Source: Promethearchaeota archaeon (GTDB lineage Archaea; Asgardarchaeota; Lokiarchaeia; Sigyniarchaeales; SOKP01). Taken from it: DNA of 8,041 nt. Location of the stretch: assembly GCA_030606095.1 (NCBI GenBank), contig JAUWHC010000101.1, positions 1 to 8,041 on the forward strand. The letters run 5' to 3'. The first letter of the stretch is position 1. Each line of letters opens with the position of its first letter. The notes beneath the pieces were generated by a model that had not been told where the DNA came from, made no database searches, and worked only from the letters and a program-made list of their open reading frames with translations. The position numbers and the translations under genes are program-made. Shown here piece by piece: positions 1-6,534 of the stretch.

Positions 1-156
1 GCTACAATTATCCGTCTCAACAACAGCTACTAAGTCAGAAGAACGCTCAAAACCGTGTTCTAAAGCATATTTAGCAACTAATACGCCTATAGCGATACCT
101 GGGCATAAATGAACGTGAAAAATCGTAGCTCTTTTCTTTAATTCTCTAGTTTCCAT
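1..156 (-). CDS. FmdE-family protein, N-terminal part (runs off left edge)
   Basis: The first 52 codons of a minus-strand gene starting with ATG at 156; the rest lies beyond the left edge. Residues 13-20 read FHVHLCPG and residues 47-52 read ETDNCS. These match the two landmark blocks of the FmdE family (named after formylmethanofuran dehydrogenase subunit E): the FHGHxCPG motif and the downstream E-T-D-x-C-(S/A) block. His14, His16, Cys18 and Cys51 are the likely metal-site or active-site residues. Many FmdE-like proteins in archaea and anaerobic bacteria occur away from any fmd/fwd operon, some with a C-terminal zinc finger, so the name does not establish a methanofuran role. No Fwd/Fmd subunit is visible nearby. 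The start fits because the motif normally sits within the first 20 residues. No convincing Shine-Dalgarno precedes it. The family call is firm; the biochemical role is unknown. Confidence 0.85.
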   Translation of the reverse strand, partial: METRELKKRATIFHVHLCPGIAIGVLVAKYALEHGFERSSDLVAVVETDNCS

Positions 157-239
157 TCAAAATCAGCTAATGATTTTAGATTTATTAAAAATATCAAATA
201 AATAATTTATTAGATGACTTAAATATATTTATAATAGGA
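157..239. promoter_or_regulatory. Divergent promoter region between FmdE-like and Mut7-C genes
   Basis: This 83-bp, very AT-rich spacer lies between two divergent genes. An almost self-complementary TATA-like stretch at 219-233 (plus strand TTAAATATATTTATA) is well placed for the minus-strand gene, giving an inferred start of transcription near 195-200 and a leader of about 40 nt. For the plus-strand gene it lies too close to the ATG at 240. A second AT-rich stretch around 201-212 (AATAATTTATTA) would fit that gene better, giving a very short leader. This is inferred from position and composition only. Confidence 0.4.
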
Positions 240-734
240 ATGAAATTTCTTGTAGATGCCATGCTTGGCAAATTATCTCGGTTCTTGAGAATTTTTGGAT
301 TCGATACAATTTATGCTAATGATTTAATCGATTATTATCACGCTGACCCCGTTCCGGATGAAAAATTAAAACAATATGCCGAAAAGTATGATAGAATAAT
401 TATAACCAAAGATTTGCCGTTCTATCAAAAAATGAGGGAAAAAGCAATATTTCTAGAAGGAAAAGGTGTTTATAACTATTTAAACCAACTTAAGGCAAAG
501 CTAAAATTAAATTATAACTTCGATATTGAAAAAACGCGATGCTCTATCTGTAATACAATGTTAAAAAAAGTAGAAAATAAAAATTCGATAAAAAAAATGG
601 TTAAACCTGAAACTTTCAAAACTTATACTGAATTTTATCAGTGCAATAATCCGAGTTGTAATAAAGTGTTTTGGCACGGACCACACATAATAGATATCAA
701 TAAAAAGATAAAGAATGAAGCTGATATTCAATAA
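240..734 (+). CDS. Mut7-C (DUF82) RNase-domain protein, PIN-like fold plus zinc ribbon
   Basis: A 164-residue protein matching the full length of stand-alone archaeal Mut7-C proteins. The N-terminal half is the PIN-like nuclease part. Residues 3-23 carry the family signature FLVDAMLGKLSRFLRIFGFDT with the first acidic residue Asp6, and residues 55-60 (ITKDLP) hold Asp58 in the typical TKD context. The C-terminal half is a small zinc ribbon with Cys101/Cys104 and Cys135/Cys140, followed by the conserved aromatic/His block FWHGPH at 144-149. The second cysteine pair is spaced CX4C where CX2C is more usual. The domain was named from the C-terminus of Mut7, a putative exonuclease, and an RNase role is predicted for the family; the RNA target is unknown. 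The ATG at 240 is chosen because the next in-frame ATG (261) would delete Asp6. An AGGA abuts the start too closely to act as a standard ribosome-binding site. Confidence 0.85.
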   Translation: MKFLVDAMLGKLSRFLRIFGFDTIYANDLIDYYHADPVPDEKLKQYAEKYDRIIITKDLPFYQKMREKAIFLEGKGVYNYLNQLKAKLKLNYNFDIEKTRCSICNTMLKKVENKNSIKKMVKPETFKTYTEFYQCNNPSCNKVFWHGPHIIDINKKIKNEADIQ

Positions 735-965
735 TTACTGTTTTAATAAATAATTTTTCTTTATATCGTTAAATCTTGCTTTAACATTTTCTGCTTCTGT
801 TTTTGCTCCTCCCTTTTCAAACATTGTATGCGCTTGAGAGAGTAATTCAAGGGATTTTTTATATTCTTTATTTTTGAAATGATTCTCGGAAAGTCCAACT
901 AGATAATGCCCTTTTTTTACGAAAAACTCAATAAATTGCGCAGAAGTATCAATTTTTTTACTCAT
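735..965 (-). CDS. Small TPR-like helical protein
   Basis: A 76-residue, lysine-rich, all-helical-looking protein without cysteine, signal peptide or membrane segment. Residues 20-53 resemble one tetratricopeptide-like helix pair (small residues at turn positions, NKEYKKSLELLSQAHTMFEKGG), flanked by a helix on each side. The same three-helix pattern could describe a MIT-like bundle. The start is set at ATG 965. An in-frame TTG at 974 would add MFR but is less likely. Its stop codon abuts the stop of the convergent Mut7-C gene with no base between. It follows the Gfo/Idh/MocA gene on the same strand after 73 bp of AT-rich sequence with several TATA-like stretches, so it may have its own promoter. 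A scaffold or adaptor role is a guess from fold type only; the family is not recognised. Confidence 0.6.
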   Translation of the reverse strand: MSKKIDTSAQFIEFFVKKGHYLVGLSENHFKNKEYKKSLELLSQAHTMFEKGGAKTEAENVKARFNDIKKNYLLKQ

Positions 966-1038
966 CCTAAACAATTCTTTTTTTTTTTGGATTATATGTA
1001 TCTTATTAAGTTAAATTAAATAAATTAACTAAAAATTT

Positions 1039-2481
1039 TTATTTTTGCGCTTTTATACGGAACTCTTCCATCTCAATAACTTTTCCTTTTAAACGAGATT
1101 CGTGAGCAGCAAAAGCCATGAAATAGCTTTCTAAAGTTTCGTTTGCGTTTGTTAAAGGTTGGGATTTGCTCTTATCAACTAATGTTTCTATAAACGCATC
1201 GATTAATGAGAAATCGCCTCCGCCATGACCTGAATAATCAAGTGAGAGCTGTTGAGAAAAAATTACTTTTTCAGTACCTGAAAAATGATCGAATAAGGTA
1301 ATTTTCTGCCCCGCATCGGAGAATTGTCCAATAAGCGTCGCTTTAGTTCCGTCAATCCTTAATGTACGCCCCTCCCGTTCGCTAAATCCATGCATAGTTA
1401 AATTAGCTGTAACTTTATTTTCAAATTCGATATTAACAACCTGATGGTCAACTACATCGTTATCGCATTTATAGACGCACCTACCGTAAGGACTCGTTTT
1501 TAGAATTTTCATTTTCGTATCATCAGAATAATCTTCGGTACTTTCTTCGAGAAGACCGGAATAAAGAGGTTCCACGGGCCAATCCCTCCAATATCTCAAT
1601 ATTTTTAAAAGCTTTATTAATTTACTCAGTCCAGTTAATAATTGTATATGATTTTTTCTCAGATTAGCGAGAAATCTAAATCCTTTTTTATCGCTTTTTT
1701 CTAATATTTGGATTATCGGAATTATATCAATATATATTCTTGGAGCGTAATACAAACAAGTATCTTCTATAGGACATCCTTGTACGCAATATTCTGGAGC
1801 ATTATTAGGTGCGTTAACTGAATTAAAATGTATTAGACTTCCAAATGAACTTATTTTTTTTGGTAAAGTACCAACCATCCAAAATAATAAATCGAGATCG
1901 TGACAGCATTTTGCCAGTATCATAGGGGATGCTGTTCTTACATTCCTCCAGTTTCCTCTAACAAAACTGTGCGCCATATGATACCAACTTACATTTTCTC
2001 GATGAGAAATGTTTACAAGATTTCCCAATAATCCTTTTTGAATAGTATCCTTAATAGTCGAAAAGAAATTGGTATATCTTAAAACATGGCTAATTCCTAG
2101 TATTCTACCAGTTTCCTCAACTTTTTTGACAATTTTGATACAACCTTCTAAAGTGTGAGCCATAGGTTTTTCTAATAGAACGTTATACCCTATATCTAAC
2201 GCTTTAATCGTAGGTTTAATGTGCATTTGATCTTGTGTGCAAATAAAAGCAGTTTCGGCTAATTTTTCTTCTTGTAATAAATCCTCCCAACTTATAAAAC
2301 ACTTATTAGAGGGAATTTCATGAAGTTGAGCAAATTTCTCTCTTCGGAACTTAATAGGTTCAGCAACTGCTACAAATTTCAACTTTTCTGGATATTTTAA
2401 TGCATATTTACCATAAGCAGTCATTCCTCTATTACCAGCACCAATCAAAATTGCTGTTATAGTTTTTTTTGCTTCTTTCAT
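1039..2481 (-). CDS. Gfo/Idh/MocA-family NAD(P)-dependent oxidoreductase with cysteine-rich loop
   Basis: A 480-residue member of the glucose-fructose oxidoreductase/inositol dehydrogenase/MocA family, longer than the usual 330-430. The N-terminal Rossmann domain has the nucleotide motif GAGNRG (14-19), an acidic residue at the end of beta-2 (Glu41), TQDQMH (82-87) and the family hallmark EKP (104-106). The C-terminal domain contains the catalytic-type motif around Lys191, His194, Asp195 and Asp197. Cys232, Cys236 and Cys242 form a loop (APEYCVQGCPIEDTCLYYAPR), and a second pair, Cys335/Cys339, sits in SPYGRCVYKCDNDVVDHQ. Residues about 250-300 look like a basic, helical insertion between this loop and the WPVEPLYSG segment. 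Such enzymes oxidise or reduce a sugar or cyclitol hydroxyl, but the substrate cannot be read from sequence. A GGGAG about 10 nt upstream of the ATG supports this start. The gene follows aroC on the same strand with a promoter-like element between them. Confidence 0.85.
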   Translation of the reverse strand: MKEAKKTITAILIGAGNRGMTAYGKYALKYPEKLKFVAVAEPIKFRREKFAQLHEIPSNKCFISWEDLLQEEKLAETAFICTQDQMHIKPTIKALDIGYNVLLEKPMAHTLEGCIKIVKKVEETGRILGISHVLRYTNFFSTIKDTIQKGLLGNLVNISHRENVSWYHMAHSFVRGNWRNVRTASPMILAKCCHDLDLLFWMVGTLPKKISSFGSLIHFNSVNAPNNAPEYCVQGCPIEDTCLYYAPRIYIDIIPIIQILEKSDKKGFRFLANLRKNHIQLLTGLSKLIKLLKILRYWRDWPVEPLYSGLLEESTEDYSDDTKMKILKTSPYGRCVYKCDNDVVDHQVVNIEFENKVTANLTMHGFSEREGRTLRIDGTKATLIGQFSDAGQKITLFDHFSGTEKVIFSQQLSLDYSGHGGGDFSLIDAFIETLVDKSKSQPLTNANETLESYFMAFAAHESRLKGKVIEMEEFRIKAQK

Positions 2482-2524
2482 TATTTTTGTTCTCCCTTTT
2501 TTATCATAAATTGTTTGAATAGTG

Positions 2525-2549
2525 TTTATAAAGTTCTTTTTAAAAAGAA
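2525..2549 (-). promoter_or_regulatory. TATA-like element and adjacent 16-bp palindrome upstream of the oxidoreductase
   Basis: In the 72 bp between aroC and the oxidoreductase, the minus strand reads CTTTATAAAC at about 2524-2533, a good archaeal TATA box. It would start transcription near 2500 and leave a leader of about 20 nt carrying GGGAG. Immediately upstream of it (2534-2549) lies a perfect 16-bp palindrome, TTCTTTTTAAAAAGAA. The palindrome could be a regulator site next to the BRE, part of the aroC terminator, or chance in AT-rich DNA. It suggests that the oxidoreductase has its own promoter instead of depending on aroC. Confidence 0.4.
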
Positions 2550-2553
2550 ATAT

Positions 2554-3672
2554 TTAGGTTTTTAACACTGAAGGGATTTTTCCTTCAATTAAAAGATAAT
2601 CTAATAGAACTATAGCCGCCATAGATTCAACAACTACTACGGCTCTTGGGACAATACACGGATCATGACGCCCTTCGATTTTAAGTTCCTCTTCTTTCAT
2701 TGTTTTAACATTAACTGTTTTTTGAGCTAATCCTATAGAAGGCGTTGGTTTGACTGCAACAGTGAATTTAATTGGCATACCTGTAGATATTCCTCCTATT
2801 ATTCCACCAGAATCATTTTTCAAGGTTCTAATTTTCCCCTCTTTTATAGTCCATGGGTCGTTATGCTCAGATCCTTTCATTTTTGCAGCCTTAAACCCAG
2901 CACCAAACTCAATTCCTTTTATTGCGGGTATAGAAAAAATAGCCTTACTAATATTGGATTCAAGACTATTGAAAATAGGTCCGCCAATTCCAACGGGAAA
3001 GTTATTGATTATACAACTAATAGTTCCTCCGATCGAATCGTTTGCTTTTTGAACTACTTCAATTTCACGTTCCATTTTTTTTGATAAATCTGGATTTAAT
3101 GCTCTTACAGGTGAGATTTCTCTTTTCTGGATAAAAGCGTTGATATCTTTAATGTAATAATTTATTGAATCTTCAATTTTCCCAATACTCTTTGTGTACG
3201 CAAAGATTGAAATATTAACCTTATTTAAGATTTGTTTAGCAAGTGCTCCCGCCATTACGAATCCTGCTGTAATTCTTCCAGAGAATCTCCCAGAACCGCG
3301 ATAATCGGCGAAACCACCAAATTTCTGCGAAATAACATAATCCACTTGAGATGGTCTAAGCAAATCTTTAAATCGCTCATATTTTGAAGAATCTACATCC
3401 TCATTTCTGACTATCAGACAAATTGGAGCACCTGTCGTTTTATTATTAAAAATTCCCGATAAGACTTCGGCTTTATCTAATTCTGCTCGAGATGTTGTTA
3501 AATGAGATTGTCCAGGTCTTCTTTTATCTAATTCTCTTTGAATAATATCTAAATCAAATTCTAACCCAGCAGGTGCTCCATCAATAATAACACCTACTAA
3601 CATACCATGACTTTCTCCAAACGAAGTGATTTTAAAAATCTTTCCAAATGTGTTATCTCCCAATATTATCAT
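2554..3672 (-). CDS. aroC: Chorismate synthase
   Basis: Catalyses the last shikimate-pathway step, 5-enolpyruvylshikimate-3-phosphate to chorismate with loss of phosphate, using reduced FMN in the cytoplasm. The 372-residue length is normal. Motifs in order, numbered from the chosen ATG: NTFGKIFKITSFGESHG near the N-terminus (the FGESHG signature), KRRPGQ at about 50-55, DYRGSGRFSGR at about 123-133 (usual form RGGGR; a serine replaces one glycine), SGGIIGGISTGMPI at about 288-301, PTPSIG at about 309-314 and GRHDPC at about 334-339. The start is ATG 3672, because the family begins with M-x-GNTFGK. A TTG at 3699 would add nine hydrophobic residues not expected in the family. GAG directly precedes the ATG, too close to be a good ribosome-binding site. 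It is divergent from aroA, the preceding pathway enzyme. Confidence 0.96.
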   Translation of the reverse strand: MIILGDNTFGKIFKITSFGESHGMLVGVIIDGAPAGLEFDLDIIQRELDKRRPGQSHLTTSRAELDKAEVLSGIFNNKTTGAPICLIVRNEDVDSSKYERFKDLLRPSQVDYVISQKFGGFADYRGSGRFSGRITAGFVMAGALAKQILNKVNISIFAYTKSIGKIEDSINYYIKDINAFIQKREISPVRALNPDLSKKMEREIEVVQKANDSIGGTISCIINNFPVGIGGPIFNSLESNISKAIFSIPAIKGIEFGAGFKAAKMKGSEHNDPWTIKEGKIRTLKNDSGGIIGGISTGMPIKFTVAVKPTPSIGLAQKTVNVKTMKEEELKIEGRHDPCIVPRAVVVVESMAAIVLLDYLLIEGKIPSVLKT

Positions 3673-3848
3673 CTCAGCTATAAAAATTAAAGGATACAAT
3701 CAATTATACGATATAATTAATATATTAAGAGTCGTTTTCACTTATTATTTTTTATGAATCTTTAAGTTATAAAAAAATAAAGTTATAATCGAGGTTTTCT
3801 TTTATTTTTATTTAGTAACTAATAGTTTTAAATGTTGAAATATCCCAA
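3673..3848. promoter_or_regulatory. Shared aroC/aroA divergent promoter region
   Basis: A 176-bp AT-rich spacer between the head-to-head aroC and aroA genes. For aroC, the minus strand has TATA-like sequence around 3711-3728 (TTAATATATTAATTATA), placing transcription start near 3690 with a short leader. For aroA, candidates are AGTTTTAAATG at 3824-3834, which would give a nearly leaderless mRNA, and TTATAAAAAA at about 3767-3776, which would give a longer leader. No Shine-Dalgarno precedes aroA (TATCCCAA before ATG). The nonamer AAGTTATAA occurs twice, at 3764-3772 and 3780-3788, spaced 16 bp. There is no convincing riboswitch or attenuator. Confidence 0.45.
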
Positions 3849-5171
3849 ATGAAACTTCGAATATCCCCTACAACGAGACTTCAAGGTGAAATTATTGCGC
3901 CACCTTCTAAAAGCTATTCTCATCGTGCTTTTATAGCTGCGAGCCTTGCTGAAGGGGTATCAATAATTAAAAACCCTTTAACTTCTGGTGATGTTAAGGT
4001 TACTATAGATTTTTTAAAGTCTTTGGGCCATAGAATTACGAAGGTATCAAATAATACATACATGGTTAAGAGATATGAGGGTTTAATTAAACAAATTAAT
4101 CCATTATTCGACTGCAAAAATTCAGGTACTTCTATTAGGATCTTTAGCGCGTTAGCTATGGTAATTAAAGGTGGTCTTTCTTTTTCGGGTGAATTTATTA
4201 AAAGAAAGAGACCACTTCTTCCATTATTAAATGCTTTGGAAAATATTGGCGGTAGCTATGACTTAACTGAAGAAATGTTAACTATCAAGCGAAAAAATAA
4301 AAAATGTAGTACAATAAAAATTCAAGGAGATATTAGCTCTCAGTTTGTTACAGCTCTATTGATGGTATGCCCATTGTTAATTTGTAAAAAAAGAGATTAT
4401 ATTACAGTTGAAATTACATCTCCTCTTATTTCCTATCCATACATAAATATAACTTTAGATGTTTTAAACTCATTTGGAATTAACATTCAAGAAAGTTTAG
4501 ACGAACTGAAGGTTGGTAAATACCTAATCACATGTGGGCAGAAATATAGAGCCCAAACTTACGAAATACCTGGTGATTTTTCCTCTATTTCTTTTATTAT
4601 AGCTGCGGCTATACTATCTCCCGAAGACTCTAAGATAATTATAACCAATCTTAATTTTGACAAACCTCAAGGGGATCAAAAAATAATTAAGATTTTACAA
4701 GAGATGGGAGCAAATATCGAAGTTAATCGAGAAAAAAATTCTATTACTGTTATTGGAAATCTAAAAAAAAATCCATTAATTGGTTTGGACATTGATATCC
4801 GTGAAAATCCCGACTTATTCCCTATATTATCAATTATTGGCGCATTTGCTAACGGTAAGACCAAATTATATAACGCTTCAGGTCTAAGAGATAAAGAAAG
4901 CGATAGAATATTGATAATTGCAAGAGAATTAGGTAAAATGGGAGTTGTAGTAGAAGAAAAAGAAGATAAACTTACTATTTATCATTGTGATCACTTAAAA
5001 GGTGCTAACATAAATCACGAAAAAGATCACAGAGTTGCTATGGCGCTTACCGTTGCGTGTTTATATGCTGAAGGTTTTTCTCAGATAATGGATATCGAAA
5101 TTGTGAAGGATTCTTATCCAAATTTTATTGAAGATATTAAAAAATTAGGCGCAAAAGTAGAATTAAAATAA
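3849..5171 (+). CDS. aroA: 3-phosphoshikimate 1-carboxyvinyltransferase (EPSP synthase)
   Basis: Transfers the enolpyruvyl group of PEP to shikimate-3-phosphate, giving EPSP, the substrate of the neighbouring chorismate synthase. The 440-residue length is normal. Visible motifs: APPSKSYSHR at 17-26 (Lys21, Ser22 and Arg26 for substrate binding), NSGTSIR at 91-97 (the NAGTAxR PEP loop), GDISSQF at 160-166, ENPDLFPIL at 319-327 with Asp322 as the likely catalytic aspartate, LRDKESDR at 346-353 with Glu350, and DHRVAMAL at 393-400. The residue after Arg97, equivalent to E. coli Pro101, is Ile98, and Ser92/Ser95 replace alanines. This looks like natural variation in the PEP/glyphosate loop, not damage. 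It is transcribed away from aroC and converges on rps9, with only 20 bp between the stops. The ATG start is supported because the family begins close to the PSKS block. Confidence 0.96.
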   Translation: MKLRISPTTRLQGEIIAPPSKSYSHRAFIAASLAEGVSIIKNPLTSGDVKVTIDFLKSLGHRITKVSNNTYMVKRYEGLIKQINPLFDCKNSGTSIRIFSALAMVIKGGLSFSGEFIKRKRPLLPLLNALENIGGSYDLTEEMLTIKRKNKKCSTIKIQGDISSQFVTALLMVCPLLICKKRDYITVEITSPLISYPYINITLDVLNSFGINIQESLDELKVGKYLITCGQKYRAQTYEIPGDFSSISFIIAAAILSPEDSKIIITNLNFDKPQGDQKIIKILQEMGANIEVNREKNSITVIGNLKKNPLIGLDIDIRENPDLFPILSIIGAFANGKTKLYNASGLRDKESDRILIIARELGKMGVVVEEKEDKLTIYHCDHLKGANINHEKDHRVAMALTVACLYAEGFSQIMDIEIVKDSYPNFIEDIKKLGAKVELK

Positions 5172-5191
5172 ATTATAAAACAAATTGTAAA
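5163..5191 (-). terminator. T-rich terminator candidate of the rps9 end of the ribosomal cluster
   Basis: Reading the minus strand past the rps9 stop gives a run of T-rich blocks (TTTG, TTTTAT, TTTATTTTAATT) without a stable stem, the usual archaeal terminator style. It fills the 20-bp gap and enters the 3' end of aroA. Antisense overlap between the two convergent transcripts is therefore likely. The call is based on composition alone. Confidence 0.35.
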
Positions 5192-5608
5192 TTATCTGAA
5201 TGATTTTTGCCTTCGAGCGCGAGCTTTTTTTCCTCCGAAATGCTTTGGTTCGGTTCTCCTTGAATCTCCTGAGAGTAAAGATACGTCATACTCTCTAAAT
5301 GTTTTTTCAATAGTTTTTGTTCCAATAAATTTATTTATGGATTTAGCAATAGCAATACGGACGGCATCTGTTTGACCCATTGTCCCTCCACCCTTTACGC
5401 GTATAGTGATATCACATTTTTCTAACTTGGGATGATCGATAACTTCGAAAACTTCTTGGATTCTCATTCTAGCAATATCAGGTTCATAGTTTTTTAAAGG
5501 GACGTTATTAATTTTTACCTGTCCTTTCGCAGGATATTTTAATACGGCTCGAGCGATCGCCGTTTTTCTTTTACCCGAAGATTGAATTATTTTTGTTCTT
5601 TCAGACAT
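5192..5608 (-). CDS. rps9: Ribosomal protein uS9 (30S S9)
   Basis: A 138-residue small-subunit protein; its C-terminal tail reaches the decoding/P-site region of the ribosome. Family marks are SGKRKTAIARAVL (11-23), VKINNVPL (31-38), the GGGTMGQTDAVRIAIAKSI block (73-91) and the archaeal/eukaryotic C-terminus LLSGDSRRTEPKHFGGKKARARRQKSFR, ending in the conserved K-S-(F/Y)-R. The length is typical for archaea. It is the third gene of the minus-strand set rpl18e-rpl13-rps9, beginning 5 nt after the rpl13 stop. A GAGG within the last rpl13 codons (about 5617-5620) is a plausible ribosome-binding site, so translation is probably coupled. In many archaea rpoN and rpoK follow directly; here the next gene is convergent aroA. 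Confidence 0.97.
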   Translation of the reverse strand: MSERTKIIQSSGKRKTAIARAVLKYPAKGQVKINNVPLKNYEPDIARMRIQEVFEVIDHPKLEKCDITIRVKGGGTMGQTDAVRIAIAKSINKFIGTKTIEKTFREYDVSLLSGDSRRTEPKHFGGKKARARRQKSFR

Positions 5609-5613
5609 AATAT

Positions 5614-6084
5614 TTAAGCCTCAATTTGTGTATCTTTCCATCCAATTCGAGAGCAAAGGTTTTCTAATGTAATAAATTTGTTATAGTAAGAGAGTCTTTG
5701 CTTATCCGCATTAGCTATCTCTGTAGGAATTAACTTTTGATATCTGTTCTGGAAGCGGTGTGGAATAGCTCCGATATATATATGAACCCTTTTAAGAGCG
5801 TCTTTACCTCGGATTTTCTTTGTTGGTAGCATTTTTTTAATTATATTTTTCATAAAAGTATCAGGTCGCCTTGGCCAGAAGGGTCCTCTTCTAGGATTTG
5901 TAGCAGTGCTAATGTTGAGCTTAGTTAAATATTTTTCATGAATATTTCGTTTAGTACCACTAATTATTGCTTCTTTAGCATTAATTATAACAATTCTCTC
6001 ACCTAATAGCGCTTTTTTAGCTACCTGACTACAAAACCTTCCTAAAATCTTGTTTTTCGCGTCTATTAACAGATATTCTTGCAT
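5614..6084 (-). CDS. rpl13: Ribosomal protein uL13 (50S L13)
   Basis: A 156-residue large-subunit protein of the archaeal/eukaryotic uL13 type. Landmarks are IDAKNKILGRFCSQVAKKALLGERIVIINAKEAIISG in the first 43 residues, NPRRGPF (63-69) followed by WPRRPD, MLPTKKIRGKDALKRVHIYIGAIP (85-108) and the C-terminal KFITLENLCSRIGWK block typical of archaea. It lies 24 nt downstream of rpl18e and 5 nt upstream of rps9, so the three form one transcript. A purine-rich GAGAGAGAT about 5-13 nt before the ATG is the likely ribosome-binding region. Nothing is truncated. The gene order matches the conserved archaeal cluster. Confidence 0.97.
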   Translation of the reverse strand: MQEYLLIDAKNKILGRFCSQVAKKALLGERIVIINAKEAIISGTKRNIHEKYLTKLNISTATNPRRGPFWPRRPDTFMKNIIKKMLPTKKIRGKDALKRVHIYIGAIPHRFQNRYQKLIPTEIANADKQRLSYYNKFITLENLCSRIGWKDTQIEA

Positions 6085-6108
6085 TTATATCTCTCTCGTT
6101 TTTAATTA

Positions 6109-6465
6109 TCAGTAAAATACCTGTACTTCTTTTCCTTCAGGATTTTGTTCAAGCAATTCTTCAATTGATAAGAGTTTGCTCCCTGAAATTTCAATTTTTT
6201 TTCGAGCTGGTTTAGAACAATCTAAACACGCAATAGTTAATTTATGGTCTAAATCGCCAAGTGCCAATACTTTACCTGGAACCACTATAACATCATTTTC
6301 TTTAGTTTTTTTATTGATTCGGTAGAGATTTGCTTCTACTCTATTACTCCTAGGTCCTGATAGCTTTTTTGAGACTTTTTTCCAAATACGCCTTTTTGTC
6401 TTCCATAATTCACGAATTAGCCTTCTTACATAATAATTTGAAGGGCCGCTTATACGATGACTCAT
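6109..6465 (-). CDS. rpl18e: Ribosomal protein eL18 (archaeal L18e)
   Basis: A 118-residue protein of the archaeal/eukaryotic large subunit, with no bacterial counterpart. Visible features are a basic N-terminal half (YYVRRLIRELWKTKRRIWKKVSKKLSGPRSNRVEANLYRI) and the core signature VIVVPGKVLALGDLDHKLTIAC at 59-80, with Cys80 and Cys83. The length is normal. It is the first gene of the rpl18e-rpl13-rps9 run. In the standard archaeal cluster it directly follows rpoD; here 352 bp intervene, and it has a TATA-like element of its own. No strong Shine-Dalgarno is present, only a GAG about 10 nt upstream. The ATG at 6465 is the only reasonable start. Confidence 0.96.
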   Translation of the reverse strand: MSHRISGPSNYYVRRLIRELWKTKRRIWKKVSKKLSGPRSNRVEANLYRINKKTKENDVIVVPGKVLALGDLDHKLTIACLDCSKPARKKIEISGSKLLSIEELLEQNPEGKEVQVFY

Positions 6466-6520
6466 TTTGTGCTCAATTATTGAAATTTTAGAATGTTAAT
6501 CTTGAAAATTGCTCAAAACT

Positions 6521-6534
6521 TAAATATTTTATCG
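6521..6534 (-). promoter_or_regulatory. Candidate TATA/BRE promoter of rpl18e-rpl13-rps9
   Basis: The minus strand reads CGATAAAATATTTA, a TATA-like box preceded by purine/A-rich sequence that could act as a BRE. It lies about 56-69 nt upstream of the rpl18e ATG, so transcription would begin near 6497-6500 with a leader of about 32-35 nt. It would let the ribosomal genes be expressed independently of rpoD. AT-rich background makes false positives likely. Confidence 0.4.

Noticed and set aside
966..974. TTG start at 974 for the small helical protein
   Set aside because: An in-frame ATG lies three codons downstream and nothing supports use of the rarer start.
2750..3084. Two plus-strand open frames (100 and 73 codons) inside aroC
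   Set aside because: They are antisense to a clearly conserved chorismate synthase, overlap each other, and their products show no recognisable motifs; they arise from aroC codon composition.
3673..3699. TTG start at 3699 for aroC
   Set aside because: It would add a nine-residue hydrophobic extension (MYPLIFIAE); chorismate synthases start just before GNTFGK, which fits the ATG at 3672.
3920..4117. Minus-strand open frame of 65 codons inside aroA
   Set aside because: It lies opposite the conserved N-terminal part of EPSP synthase and has no motif or promoter.
4676..4864. Minus-strand open frame of 62 codons inside aroA
   Set aside because: It is a shadow of the conserved C-terminal half of EPSP synthase.
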